DNA from: Lewinellaceae bacterium
GTDB lineage: Bacteria > Bacteroidota > Bacteroidia > Chitinophagales > Saprospiraceae
NCBI GenBank assembly: GCA_020636355.1
Contig: JACJYB010000002.1
Span: 62,001 to 126,000, forward strand
Length of the DNA stretch: 64,000 nucleotides
Reading direction: 5' to 3'
Positions 8,934 to 17,470 of this stretch are shown here, piece by piece (positions within the stretch are counted from its first letter, which is position 1; every line of letters starts with the position of its first letter). The translations under genes and the position numbers were made by a program. The notes beneath the pieces are model-generated. The model worked only from the letters and a program-made list of their open reading frames with translations, made no database searches and was not told the DNA's origin.

Positions 8934-8972
8934 AAAAAAAGCCCGTGGTTGTAACAACCACGGGCTTTTTCT
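8934..8972. terminator. Strong hairpin terminator between the prenyltransferase and DUF1573 genes
   Basis: Stem AAAAAGCCCGTGGTTG / CAACCACGGGCTTTTT with a TAA loop, A-run before and T-run after. On the minus strand it ends the DUF1573 transcript and isolates the next gene. Confidence 0.93.
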
Positions 8973-8989
8973 TTTAATGTTATATGGTA

Positions 8990-9496
8990 TTATCCTTCTT
9001 TTTTAACCACTTCACCTTTCAGGGTGACTTTGGTCTGTGCCGGGTTGGTGTTAGCCGTAATTGTAACCGGCTTGCTTTGTGTACCAGATTTGCCGCGGCT
9101 GTTGAATTCTACTGAGATCTCACCCGTCTCACCTGGAGCAACCGGATCAGTTGGCTTCTTGGGAACGGTGCAACCACAAGTTGAACGAGCATCAGTGACG
9201 ATCAAAGGCTCGGAACCGGTATTCTTGAATTTGAATACGTGGGTTACCACTTCACCTTCTTGAACAGTTCCGAAATCAAACTCATCTTCCATCCATTGAA
9301 TGTTGGTCGTAGGACCAGCAGGAATAGCAGGAGTGGAAGGCGTAGTCACTGGAGTTGCCTCCCCTGCAGCAGCAGTTCCCGGAGTACTTTCCAATGCCTC
9401 ACGAGCCTGATCACGAGCTTCTGAAGAGCTGTCACTCTTGCAGGCTACCATGAATAGACCAAAAGCTAAAAAAAGAATTGATGCAAAACTTTTCAT
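8990..9496 (-). CDS. DUF1573-domain lipoprotein
   Basis: 168 residues. The signal peptide ends in a lipobox (FGLFMVACKSD), then a Pro/Thr/Ala-rich linker (about 28-65) and one Ig-like DUF1573 domain: EDEFDFGTVQEGEVVTHVFKF, SEPLIVTDARSTCGCTVPKKP, GEISVEFNSRGKSGTQSKPV. The CGC motif in TARSTCGCT-like form is typical of the family. DUF1573 proteins are abundant envelope proteins in Bacteroidota, but their role is not established. It is a single-gene unit with its own -7 element and terminator. Confidence 0.93.
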   Translation of the reverse strand: MKSFASILFLAFGLFMVACKSDSSSEARDQAREALESTPGTAAAGEATPVTTPSTPAIPAGPTTNIQWMEDEFDFGTVQEGEVVTHVFKFKNTGSEPLIVTDARSTCGCTVPKKPTDPVAPGETGEISVEFNSRGKSGTQSKPVTITANTNPAQTKVTLKGEVVKKEG

Positions 9497-9523
9497 TGTC
9501 TAGGGTTTTAGATTTTCACGTTA

Positions 9524-9531
9524 CAAAAATA
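9524..9531 (-). promoter_or_regulatory. -7 element of the DUF1573 gene
   Basis: Exact TATTTTTG on the minus strand (consensus TAnnTTTG), about 28 bases before the ATG. A TTTC lies 18 bases upstream as a weak -33 box. Confidence 0.6.
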
Positions 9532-9814
9532 GAACTTATCAGATATTGTGAAAGAATTACATATGAAATGTCTTCTAACCAACGATTGTAGTACAAAGTT
9601 AATGCCTGATGCCCTTATTCAACGTTAACCGTTGAGCAAGAATTGTTAATAAGGAGTTAACAATTAATATTTTAATTATATTCACGCTTCCTGAAATGAG
9701 AAAAGGTCCCTAGAACTTTATCTAGAAACCTTTCCATTCCGGATATGAGAGCTAAAAGAAATTGTCTAATTGTTGATCACCAGGTCGGCATGCACTCGTT
9801 GCCGTTAACTGTCC
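9532..9814. other. AT-rich intergenic stretch with three hairpins
   Basis: No convincing gene. It holds CAACG-ttaac-CGTTG (9620-9634), AATTGTTAA-taaggag-TTAACAATT (9641-9665, nine perfect pairs), and a nested stem AAAGGT/ACCTTT (9702-9707 with 9728-9733) around CTAGA/TCTAG (9710-9714 with 9721-9725). No neighbouring gene is transcribed rightward into it, so simple termination does not explain them. Confidence 0.5.
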
Positions 9815-10042
9815 TCACTTACATTGTACCCACTGCATCTCCAGGTTTGCTTTCACGATACGATACACATTGGTGATCAAAATGAAAATTTTGTTATTCA
9901 ATTCCTGACCAAAGCCTGGCATGAAGCTAAAGCTTTTATCGCCTTTAAATCCCTCGCGAAGATTGGCATGATGAAATCCCAAAACCGGATAGCTGATAGC
10001 CAAGGGCTCTGCTTTCATCGGGGTCTTAGTTTTTGATTTCAT
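9815..10042 (-). CDS. Possible small protein, unrecognised
   Basis: 75 residues from the ATG at 10042 (the frame extends to a TTG at 10051). Basic N-terminus MKSKTKTPMKAEP, then LAISYPVLGFHHANLREGF and a hydrophobic FILITNVYRIVKANL near the end. Codon use looks like real coding sequence rather than random, but no family, ribosome site or promoter is evident. It sits in a hairpin-rich gap between two minus-strand genes. It may be a real small gene or a decayed fragment. Confidence 0.3.
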   Translation of the reverse strand: MKSKTKTPMKAEPLAISYPVLGFHHANLREGFKGDKSFSFMPGFGQELNNKIFILITNVYRIVKANLEMQWVQCK

Positions 10043-10452
10043 GGTCTGCAATTGATAAGGTTTTCTTCTATTTAATTTGCACCTCGAATCTTTCCAATAC
10101 AGGATAAAACCGTTATATTTACATATTCTCTGAGTAATGCGGTTTTTCCGATTTCATGATTCGAAGGAGACTCAGCGTTTTACGAAACCTGCCTGCGTCT
10201 CCTTCTTTCTTTTCAGGCTATGTATTCGAAGTTGATAATTCAAGTTTGTAATCGCCTTCTTCATTCTGCCACCGTTCCTGCATCAGCGATTTCATACCAC
10301 GAATCTAAAGCGTAATTCCACTTCCAAAAAATCATTTACCATCGTCTTTGTTATGGCCAAGCCACTGGTTTTTGACTTAATGATTTGATTTACTGCACAT
10401 TGTATTCATACAGATTGTGGCCTTACAAGTCCGCTTATGCGAACTGACTCAC
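10043..10452. other. Gene-free stretch upstream of the small ORF
   Basis: No supported gene. The one clear structure is GAAGGAGAC (10163-10171) pairing with GTCTCCTTC (10197-10205), followed on the plus strand by TTTCTTTTC, so it could act as a rightward terminator, with a small GTTT/AAAC stem in the loop. The gene ending at 10453 is read away from this stretch's left side, so this would also be its 3' untranslated region. Confidence 0.45.
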
Positions 10453-12087
10453 CTACTTCTGATGGATATAACTTAAGAATTTTTCCACGGGCAGGGCATT
10501 CAGGCATTCATAATGGCTTAGCCCTCCTTTCCTGGCTGCCATGATCCCGTAATCCAGATCGGAATAGCCCCGGACATTGTGCGCGTCAGGGTTGATTGAG
10601 ATCAACACGCCCTTATCACGGGCATAGGGTATAAATGACCAATCCAGATCCAGGCGGAATGGGTTGGCGTTCAGCTCTATGGATACCTGGTTTGCAGCAC
10701 ATGCATCTATCAGCTTGGTATGATTCACCGGATAGCCCGACCTGGACAGTAGGAGCCTGCCGGTTGGATGACCGAGGATGTGCACCGAAGGATGTTCAAT
10801 TGCACGGATCAATCGCTGGGTTGCCCGGTCTTCATCCATTTTTAACTGTGCATGAACTGAAGCGATAACGACGTCAAATTGTGCCATAACCTCATCGGAA
10901 TAATCCATGCTCCCATCGACCAGGATATCGCATTCTATGCCCTTTAATACAACCAGAGAATTTGTATTGTTCCAACGATCGATGGCTTGCCACTGTTCCT
11001 CCAGACGCTCTATGGTAAGCCCATTGGCATACACGGCACTTTTACTGTGATCCGTGACCACAAGGTATTCGAATCCTCCATCAGCAGCAGCTTTTGCCAT
11101 TTCTTCGAGGGTATTAATGCCATCGCTGAAGGTGGTATGTAAATGGATCATCCCACGGATGTGCTGCTTGTCAATGATTGTCTCAGGATCAAATTTCAAT
11201 GCCGAAGATTCATCGAGATCCCGGCATTCAGGAGGTAAAAACGGAAGTCCTGCAGCATCGAATAAAGCGTCCTCTGAATCCCAGGTCCCGGACGGCATAC
11301 TCCTGTGTTGCCAAATCGATCCTCCCGTTGTTCGAACCAGTTCGGTGATCCAGATATCCAGTGTTGTTTGAATAAATTTTACCGGATATATTTCGTCGTA
11401 AAGTGCATCCAGTACTCCCTTGGACTCACTCCACTTATTAAATAGCGTATCGGCTTGCTCTCTCAGTGCTTCGAAATCATCCGGGCTGCACATGAAACTT
11501 ATTCCGGACAACACAGGCATTCTTCGGCGGTAATCACCCGTAAAAACAAACTGGCCTCCAGGTATGGCGGATTTTAAATTTGCTTCCAGGCGTTTTGCGA
11601 CAACATCAAAAGTTGCCAGCCTGAATAATCCTTTGGCTTCCTGAAAATAGATAAGCTTGGCCAAGATATCCTCCTGGGTTTTCACGCCAAAACCAGGCAA
11701 TTCAAGCAACCTGTTTTCCAGAATGGCATACCGGAGTTCGCCTACAGACTCTATTTCTAACTGGTCGTATAACGTCCTTATCTTTTTGGGTCCCAAGCCC
11801 CTTATGGTCAGCATTTCACGGATCCCAGCAGGTGTTTGGTCTTCATATTTACGAAGGGTCCGCATCTCACCTGTATCTTCCAATTCCCGGATTTTAGCTG
11901 CAACGGCTTCTCCGATGCCTTTGATGTTCTTCAATGCTTCCAGAGAAAGGCTCCCTACCTCTTCGTTCAACTTACGCAGCGTCGCGTATACATTCTGATA
12001 AGTTCGAATCTTGAATGGATTCTCTCCGTGGAATTCCATGAGCTGGGCAAGCTCCTGGAATTTATTGCCAATTTCTTTATTGGTCAT
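10453..12087 (-). CDS. polX: PolX-family protein, PHP phosphoesterase with degraded polymerase palm
   Basis: 544 residues, close to bacterial PolX (about 570). The order is: 8-kDa-type helix-hairpin-helix domain (1-85), further HhH motifs (IKGIGEAVAAKI, IRGLGPKKIRTLY, LPGFGVKTQEDIL), a polymerase-beta-like palm/fingers region (about 155-300) and a C-terminal PHP domain (about 310-544). The palm motif normally G-S-x-R-R-x(5)-G-D-x-D reads GDYRRRMPVLSGISF (184-198): the two metal-binding aspartates are Gly195 and Ser197. PHP metal ligands look intact (HLHTTFSDG, VVTDHSKS, GIECDIL, ASVHAQL, LGHPTGR, NPDAHN). It is therefore probably an exonuclease or phosphoesterase, not a polymerase. It overlaps the gene before it by 11 bases at the end of the gld operon. 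Confidence 0.88.
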   Translation of the reverse strand: MTNKEIGNKFQELAQLMEFHGENPFKIRTYQNVYATLRKLNEEVGSLSLEALKNIKGIGEAVAAKIRELEDTGEMRTLRKYEDQTPAGIREMLTIRGLGPKKIRTLYDQLEIESVGELRYAILENRLLELPGFGVKTQEDILAKLIYFQEAKGLFRLATFDVVAKRLEANLKSAIPGGQFVFTGDYRRRMPVLSGISFMCSPDDFEALREQADTLFNKWSESKGVLDALYDEIYPVKFIQTTLDIWITELVRTTGGSIWQHRSMPSGTWDSEDALFDAAGLPFLPPECRDLDESSALKFDPETIIDKQHIRGMIHLHTTFSDGINTLEEMAKAAADGGFEYLVVTDHSKSAVYANGLTIERLEEQWQAIDRWNNTNSLVVLKGIECDILVDGSMDYSDEVMAQFDVVIASVHAQLKMDEDRATQRLIRAIEHPSVHILGHPTGRLLLSRSGYPVNHTKLIDACAANQVSIELNANPFRLDLDWSFIPYARDKGVLISINPDAHNVRGYSDLDYGIMAARKGGLSHYECLNALPVEKFLSYIHQK

Positions 12088-13012
12088 GCTTGATCATTTC
12101 CAGGAAAGAGGCAATAACCGTCTGATACAGCTGGGTGCTGTCTGAAGCGAAATAAGCATCTGGATTATGGGATGAATGAAAGACGAAAGGCGAATTGCCT
12201 TCTCCTCCATAACAGGTTATTTGCAGAGGCTCTAATTGCGAATTGGTGTTGATATCCAGTGTATACACCGGTGTTTTGCCCTGAGGACTAAAATGATCAT
12301 CAAACGTTGTGCCGTTGAGGAAACGCAGTCCGGACAAATAACCTGCAACAGTGGCTGAATCCAGAGGCATATTATCATCCATCCATTTGCCATCGGCACT
12401 TTTAGCAATATTCTTCGTTACCCCATCCTGTCCGCTTATTAAACTCAGGTTCTTCACGTCAGCAGGCGTCAGGGTAGCCAGGGATTTATCCCTGAAGGAA
12501 TCAAAATCCCGTGTAAAGTTCATACTCAAGAATCCGTCTATGGCGTGAACATCATCTTGTCCGGCTTTACGGATATAGGAGGTGCCTGAACGTGTAGCCT
12601 GATTGAAGGCAAACCGTCCAATCATCAGATCAGCCAGTGTTTTACCACTGTGGGAAGCAACGACATGAGTACCATTGGTGTCCGTTACTTCATAATCTAC
12701 CCATTTATCCGGAGAAGAAGTTATGATTCGCTGGGACTGAATGGAAATAAGATTACTTAACACACCCTGAGCCATGGTTTTCAGAGCCGGTGCTTGCTTC
12801 CCGGCCCCATCGCTTACCACCCAGGATCCTCCATCGCGAGTTAGAATTACTGTTCCATGTGGCCCTGTCATAGCTATCTTGTCCACATTTGCCGTATCGA
12901 CTGAAACCAAATTCGAATCAAAATTGCTTTCTCCCTTGCCGGATAGCAACCTTCCGATCAGAAACACAGCTACCAGAGCAACCAGAATTATCGCTAACTT
13001 TTTATTATCCAT
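12077..13012 (-). CDS. DUF4340-domain protein of the gliding ABC transporter operon
   Basis: 311 residues. An N-terminal membrane anchor (LAIILVALVAVFLIGRLL) is followed by a periplasmic region with DUF4340 features: VDKIAMTGPHGTVILTRDGGSWVV near the start, YEVTDTNGTHVVASHSGKTLADLMIG, and a repeat of the same beta pattern further on (VKNLSLISGQDGVTKNIAKSAD in two halves). DUF4340 genes commonly follow gldG-like genes in Bacteroidota and other phyla; a role in the ABC complex is inferred. It lies 18 bases after gldG and overlaps polX by 11 bases, so all are surely in one transcript. Confidence 0.85.
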   Translation of the reverse strand: MDNKKLAIILVALVAVFLIGRLLSGKGESNFDSNLVSVDTANVDKIAMTGPHGTVILTRDGGSWVVSDGAGKQAPALKTMAQGVLSNLISIQSQRIITSSPDKWVDYEVTDTNGTHVVASHSGKTLADLMIGRFAFNQATRSGTSYIRKAGQDDVHAIDGFLSMNFTRDFDSFRDKSLATLTPADVKNLSLISGQDGVTKNIAKSADGKWMDDNMPLDSATVAGYLSGLRFLNGTTFDDHFSPQGKTPVYTLDINTNSQLEPLQITCYGGEGNSPFVFHSSHNPDAYFASDSTQLYQTVIASFLEMIKHDQ

Positions 13013-13030
13013 GACTAAAGATTTGGGTGA

Positions 13031-14527
13031 TTATCCAAAATTCTCCTGCATCCGCTTAACCCGTAAGGCTCTTTGCCGTTGAGAACGGATAAAACCATAA
13101 ATGATGATCAATAAAATAGGGAGAAGGAAATTCATCCATTTTAATAACGTACGGGTACTATCATCCAGATCTTTTATCGGCCTCGTAACGACCGCCTTCG
13201 TCCGTAAACTTACTAAACCAGTATCATCGCATAGATAATCCACCGTATTAGACAACAAAGACACGTTATCCTGCATGGTACCCCGCTGGCCACTGACAGC
13301 AAAGTCGCCATCCGTATAGACAACAAGCCGGGAAGATATTCCATTTTTCAAATACTGAACCATGGCTCCCACTGTCAATTGGTGCATGGGAAAATCGCTG
13401 TCTTGCCAGGTCCGGTTAACGTCGAAATAAACCGGTGTACGTTCTATACCGGAACGCTCCGAGGTCTCCAGGATGGATGTAAACTTACCTGAGCTATCCA
13501 CAGAAGACCGGATTGGACTGGCAAACTGCAGCATGACCTGTTCAAGGCCTTCCGTGATTTGATTACCGTTAAACGATTGAATCAGGGGCAGATAGGGGAA
13601 TTTCACCGGAGTATTGATGACCATGAAACCCTGGTTTTGCTGCACGGTCACTGTTCCACAGTTCGCATCCACAGCAAATGCCGGTTCAACCTGAATTCCC
13701 TGGGTCTGCAACCATGCGGTAATATCCTGATTGGTCTGATCACCCTGCGCTGTCTGGAAATTTCCTTCAACGGCATCGTAAGCAAGGATCAACTGTCCTC
13801 CATGATCCAGATAATCCGAAAGCATGGCAAAACGCTGGGGAGGAATGCTGTCCATTGGCTTGATCCAGAGTACTGCACGGTATCTCGGAGCAATTTCAGT
13901 TACCGATGTCAGGTTAATTGTTTCGATGCTGTACTGAACAGACAGGGATTGATATAGCTGGCTCAATTGCTGCAACTCGGGTTCGCCATCGCCCTGAATA
14001 ATGCCAACGAAAGGCTTATCCGAAACGGTCATTCGTTTAATGTTCGTCGTCAGATCGTATTCCATGGAGGAGCCCGGTTGAATAAAAGGCAATATCTCTT
14101 CCTGTTCTCCGTATTTGATAACTGCGGCAAGGAAAGCTTTTTGTTGCTTTGACTGATCTTTCTCGCGAACGGAAATCATGATGGGCTGAATACCCTGCTG
14201 GGCTAACTTGCCTTCCAGGTCTGGATCCGAAGCGGGATCGATGAATTCATAGTTCAATTTCCCTTTGGATCGCGTAGCATACTCCGCCAGCATCTCTTTA
14301 AAATCCTGTTTGGTTTTCAGGATGTCGGCGGGCAAATCCTTGGAAAAATAAGCCGTTACCGTCACGGGATCCTGCAGGCTTTTTAATACGTTCTTAGTAG
14401 CGGAACTAAGGGTATATTGACGATCCTTGGTGATATCGAATCGCAGAAAATACCGATTGCTCAAAATGTTGATCATGATCAGTATTCCAGCGATCAACAG
14501 AGCGGATAAGGTCACATTTTTCTTCAT
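13031..14527 (-). CDS. gldG: GldG-family ABC transporter auxiliary protein
   Basis: 498 residues. N-terminal membrane helix (LSALLIAGILIMINIL), then a large periplasmic DUF/ABC-type uncharacterised domain with the family opening NRYFLRFDITKDRQYTLS and VTVTAYFSKDLPAD, a second half with LVVYTDGDFAV, and a C-terminal helix (LLPILLIIIYGFI) with a basic tail. In Flavobacterium, GldA, GldF and GldG form an ABC complex needed for gliding in that species; gliding in other Bacteroidota can work without them. It lies 17 bases after gldF. Confidence 0.92.
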   Translation of the reverse strand: MKKNVTLSALLIAGILIMINILSNRYFLRFDITKDRQYTLSSATKNVLKSLQDPVTVTAYFSKDLPADILKTKQDFKEMLAEYATRSKGKLNYEFIDPASDPDLEGKLAQQGIQPIMISVREKDQSKQQKAFLAAVIKYGEQEEILPFIQPGSSMEYDLTTNIKRMTVSDKPFVGIIQGDGEPELQQLSQLYQSLSVQYSIETINLTSVTEIAPRYRAVLWIKPMDSIPPQRFAMLSDYLDHGGQLILAYDAVEGNFQTAQGDQTNQDITAWLQTQGIQVEPAFAVDANCGTVTVQQNQGFMVINTPVKFPYLPLIQSFNGNQITEGLEQVMLQFASPIRSSVDSSGKFTSILETSERSGIERTPVYFDVNRTWQDSDFPMHQLTVGAMVQYLKNGISSRLVVYTDGDFAVSGQRGTMQDNVSLLSNTVDYLCDDTGLVSLRTKAVVTRPIKDLDDSTRTLLKWMNFLLPILLIIIYGFIRSQRQRALRVKRMQENFG

Positions 14528-14544
14528 GGTCCAGAAATTTGAGC

Positions 14545-15258
14545 TTAACGGTTTTTGATCGACAGTTCAGCGAAAAAGATTCCGATTGCGCTGATGGAAA
14601 AGAAATAGATCAAGTCCTTTGAATCAAGCACACCGCGTTTGATGGAATCAAAGTGGTTGTTGATGCTAAGCGTATTGAACAATTCACCCAAAAAACCAGT
14701 AGTTCCATTGGAAAGCATATCGAAAATGAATTGGAAACAGATGCCGATCACCAGTGCCAGGATAAAAGCTACAATCTGATTATTGGTGATGGAACTTGCA
14801 AACAGGCCTATCCCGATGTACGCTGAACTCAGGAATACCAACCCCAGGTAACCGCTTAGCGTAGCTCCGTGATCAATATTCCCCAATCTGCTGACGGTCA
14901 GATAATAGGGTATGGTGAATAAGAGGGCAATGATAACCAGTAACAAACACCCGAGGTATTTGCCCAGGACTACTTGCCGGTCCGAGACATCTTTCGTAAG
15001 TAATAATTCGATGGTACCTGTTTTTTTCTCCTCGGCAAGCATCCGCATGGTAATCGCCGGAATAAAGAAGAACAAAGTCCATTTGGCTGTTTCGAAAAAG
15101 GCGAGAAGATCGGCCTGTTTTCTAAAAAACACATCGGAACCTTGCAGCCAGGTGAAAAATCCGGTGAATCCAAGGAAGGCAACCAGGATGAGGTAGGCAA
15201 CCAATGAATCAAAAAAAGAGCTGAGTTCGCGTTTTGCGATGATCCAAACTTTATCCAT
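14545..15258 (-). CDS. gldF: GldF-family ABC-2 type permease
   Basis: 237 residues with six predicted membrane segments, the usual GldF length. Typical opening VWIIAKRELSSFFDSLVAYL, and the loop ITMRMLAEEKKTGTIELLLT, which is the conserved ABC-2 motif that contacts the ATPase. It is the membrane channel partner of GldA. It starts 19 bases after gldA's stop and precedes gldG by 17 bases. Confidence 0.93.
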   Translation of the reverse strand: MDKVWIIAKRELSSFFDSLVAYLILVAFLGFTGFFTWLQGSDVFFRKQADLLAFFETAKWTLFFFIPAITMRMLAEEKKTGTIELLLTKDVSDRQVVLGKYLGCLLLVIIALLFTIPYYLTVSRLGNIDHGATLSGYLGLVFLSSAYIGIGLFASSITNNQIVAFILALVIGICFQFIFDMLSNGTTGFLGELFNTLSINNHFDSIKRGVLDSKDLIYFFSISAIGIFFAELSIKNR

Positions 15259-15277
15259 AAGGGCTCTTGGTTTAGGA

Positions 15278-16195
15278 TTAGTTCATGGTTAAGTCACGGA
15301 AAATATCTTCCAATTTGGTCTCTAGAGGGGTCAATTCCAGCATGGTCCAGCCCTGTTTGACACATAAGTCGAATATGGCTTCATTCGCATCCTGGGCACT
15401 TTCTATCAAAAAACGCCCCTGCGATTTATCCTCCAGGTTCACCTTACGGACCATAGACAATCCCTGCAAGGCCTGGAATGCCGTGTCTACGGGAGCACCT
15501 TTAATCCTTGTTCTGGTGATGTAATTACCCTGAGCCTGAGACCTTAGGGTATTTGCAGTTCCATCGGCAACAATTTTACCGCGGTTAATGATCAAAATCC
15601 GGTCACAGGTTGCTTCCACTTCCGGCAATATGTGCGTGGATAAGATCACGGTCTTTTCTTTGCCCAGGTGCCTGATGAGATCCCGGATTTCTACAATCTG
15701 GTTAGGATCAAGTCCGGTCGTCGGTTCATCAAGGATCAAAATTTCCGGATCATGGATCATGGCTTGCGCCAGACCTACCCGCTGACGAAAACCTTTCGAG
15801 AGTTCACCAATATTCTTGTGCTTCTCGATATTCAGACCGCAAACCTTAATCATTTGCCGCACCCGTTCATTGATTTTGTCTTTCGGAACGTCCTGCAACG
15901 CCGCACAATATGCCAGATAATCGTAGACAGGCATCTCATGGTATAGCGGATTGTGTTCCGGCAAGTACCCGATGAATCTTTTCAGGTTTTGATCTTTTAC
16001 GGACTGTCCTCCCAATCGTATATCTCCTTCATCCAGCGACAGGTACTGGGTGATCATTTTCATGGTTGTGGTTTTTCCTGCTCCGTTAGGGCCTAGAAAA
16101 CCAAGGATTTCACCTGTCTTTACCGAGAAGGATATGGAGTCAACCGCTTTTTGCGGGCCATAGAATTTGGTCAAACCTTCTATTTGAATATCCAT
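15278..16195 (-). CDS. gldA: GldA-family ABC transporter ATP-binding protein
   Basis: 305 residues. Walker A GPNGAGKTT (35-43), Q-loop YLPEHNPLY, signature LSKGFRQRVG (132-141), Walker B ILILDEPTTGLDP (D155, E156) and the H-loop STHILPEVE. The C-terminal 80 residues are the usual DrrA-like extension. It hydrolyses ATP for the GldFG complex in the inner membrane. First gene of the operon, transcribed from the promoter at 16260-16290, with a leader of about 60 bases. Confidence 0.95.
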   Translation of the reverse strand: MDIQIEGLTKFYGPQKAVDSISFSVKTGEILGFLGPNGAGKTTTMKMITQYLSLDEGDIRLGGQSVKDQNLKRFIGYLPEHNPLYHEMPVYDYLAYCAALQDVPKDKINERVRQMIKVCGLNIEKHKNIGELSKGFRQRVGLAQAMIHDPEILILDEPTTGLDPNQIVEIRDLIRHLGKEKTVILSTHILPEVEATCDRILIINRGKIVADGTANTLRSQAQGNYITRTRIKGAPVDTAFQALQGLSMVRKVNLEDKSQGRFLIESAQDANEAIFDLCVKQGWTMLELTPLETKLEDIFRDLTMN

Positions 16196-16259
16196 TATTT
16201 CCGGAATTTCTAAATTGACAATGAATTCTGGATCAGGTCACACTAAATGACCGGGGCCG

Positions 16260-16290
16260 CAAAATTAGGAAACTGCTTAGAGTCAACCAA
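16260..16290 (-). promoter_or_regulatory. Promoter of the gldA operon
   Basis: On the minus strand: TTG (16288-16290), 20-base spacer, then exact TAATTTTG (16260-16267). This fits the Bacteroidota primary sigma consensus TTTG-N19-21-TAnnTTTG. Confidence 0.75.
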
Positions 16291-16367
16291 TTGAAAGATT
16301 AAAAAATGGATCATTCGTGATTATTACCTGAAACCTGTAATTTCGCGTGGTAAAAATCATATGATCT

Positions 16368-16943
16368 ATGAAAACCAAGGTAATCAGCCTACTCGCCATC
16401 GGATTATTTCTAGCCTGCAACCAGCCAAAGCAGGGCCCCAACATGATTGTAGAGGGTTACGAAGTATATGCCGTTCCTAATACCAACATTCAGCGTGTCG
16501 TAAAAAAACACGATACAGGAAAAGTTATTGAAACCGGTTATTTGGAAGCGGGCAAAAGACATGGCCTTTGGATTACCTTTAACGAGCGAGATGGCCGTAT
16601 TACCTCAATGACAAGCTACATCAACGGATTGAAAGATGGCCCTTACTTAAAATTCAACAACAGCGAACAGATCGACCTGAAAGCCAATTACGAACAGGAC
16701 GAATTGAATGGCCCATACTGGGAGTACCAATATGGTCGCATTCTGAAGGAAGCCAATTACGATCATGGTAAACTGGAAGGTGTTTATAAAGAATACTACA
16801 ACAATGGCAAGGTTTTGAAAGAAATCGAGTTTAGTAAAGGCTTACAAAATGGCTATTACCGGTATTACGATGAAAATGGTAATGTCACGGTGGAATACGA
16901 ATACAAGGACGGCGAGAAGATCAGCGGCGGCATAAAAAAATAA
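16368..16943 (+). CDS. MORN-like / YwqK-type repeat lipoprotein
   Basis: 191 residues. Lipobox signal (AIGLFLACNQP). The body is built of about five repeats of 22-24 residues of the form 'G..hG.w..y...G.i....y..G' (GKRHGLWITFNERDGRITS, NGLKDGPYLKF, DELNGPYWEYQYGRILKEA, GKLEGVYKEYYNNGKVLKE, GLQNGYYRYYDENGNVTVE). Databases often label these 'YwqK-family antitoxin', but that name is not a functional claim here. It is likely an envelope lipoprotein of unknown role. It is divergent from gldA and followed at once by the nuclease-like gene in the same frame. Confidence 0.85.
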   Translation: MKTKVISLLAIGLFLACNQPKQGPNMIVEGYEVYAVPNTNIQRVVKKHDTGKVIETGYLEAGKRHGLWITFNERDGRITSMTSYINGLKDGPYLKFNNSEQIDLKANYEQDELNGPYWEYQYGRILKEANYDHGKLEGVYKEYYNNGKVLKEIEFSKGLQNGYYRYYDENGNVTVEYEYKDGEKISGGIKK

Positions 16944-16946
16944 CCG

Positions 16947-17417
16947 GTGCGGCCACTGAAAGTTCACCTGAGTTCGTACCATGGTTATCTCCAAACCCGA
17001 AAACAAGATCAGAAAACCACGATTTGGGATCCGGTCCGGCGAAAGTTTGTCGCATTGACCCCTGAGGAGTGGGTACGCCAGTTGCTGATTCAATATTTAA
17101 TCCAGACGTGCTCGGTTAGCCGTAACCGTATTGCCGTCGAAAAGCAGTTCAAATTATATGGACAGACCCGACGTTTTGACCTGATGCTGCTGGATGATGC
17201 ACTCAAACCCTGGCTGATTGCAGAGTGCAAAGAACCAGAGACGGTATTGAACCAGTCGGTATTCGATCAGGTCTTCTCCTACAATTTACATTTCCAGGTT
17301 CCTTATTGTCTGGTCACCAATGGCCAGCATGCCTATCTGCTCCGCCTCGGTGCTAAGAAGGAGGATTCAGCACAGGAATACGACTTCATACAGGACTTTC
17401 CGGTGCACTCTGATTAG
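16947..17417 (+). CDS. Orphan HsdR N-terminal-like (HSDR_N_2) protein with PD-(D/E)xK motif
   Basis: 156 residues, start GTG at 16947, 3 bases after the upstream stop; the stop lies in the same frame, so there is no alternative further upstream. The core matches the type I restriction HsdR N-terminal domain: IWDPVRRKFVALTPEEWVRQ (26-45), VEKQFKLYGQTRRFDLMLLD with the metal Asp78, then LIAECKEPE with E93-x-K95. This keeps the D...ExK pattern of an active nuclease fold. No helicase, HsdM or HsdS is nearby, so it is not a restriction system. Stand-alone copies are widespread in Bacteroidota; their role is unknown. Confidence 0.82.
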   Translation: MRPLKVHLSSYHGYLQTRKQDQKTTIWDPVRRKFVALTPEEWVRQLLIQYLIQTCSVSRNRIAVEKQFKLYGQTRRFDLMLLDDALKPWLIAECKEPETVLNQSVFDQVFSYNLHFQVPYCLVTNGQHAYLLRLGAKKEDSAQEYDFIQDFPVHSD

Positions 17418-17470
17418 ATTATTAAAACAATCAGAAATTCGGTTTATTTGCTTTGAATAAGCCTTAACGA

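Noticed and set aside
16368..16943. Toxin-antitoxin pair (YwqK 'antitoxin' with the nuclease-like gene)
   Set aside because: YwqK is only a name for the repeat, the lipoprotein is exported while the nuclease-like protein has no signal, and no toxin family was recognised.
16947..17417. Remnant of a type I restriction-modification system
   Set aside because: No hsdM, hsdS or helicase remains and the small protein looks complete and conserved by itself.
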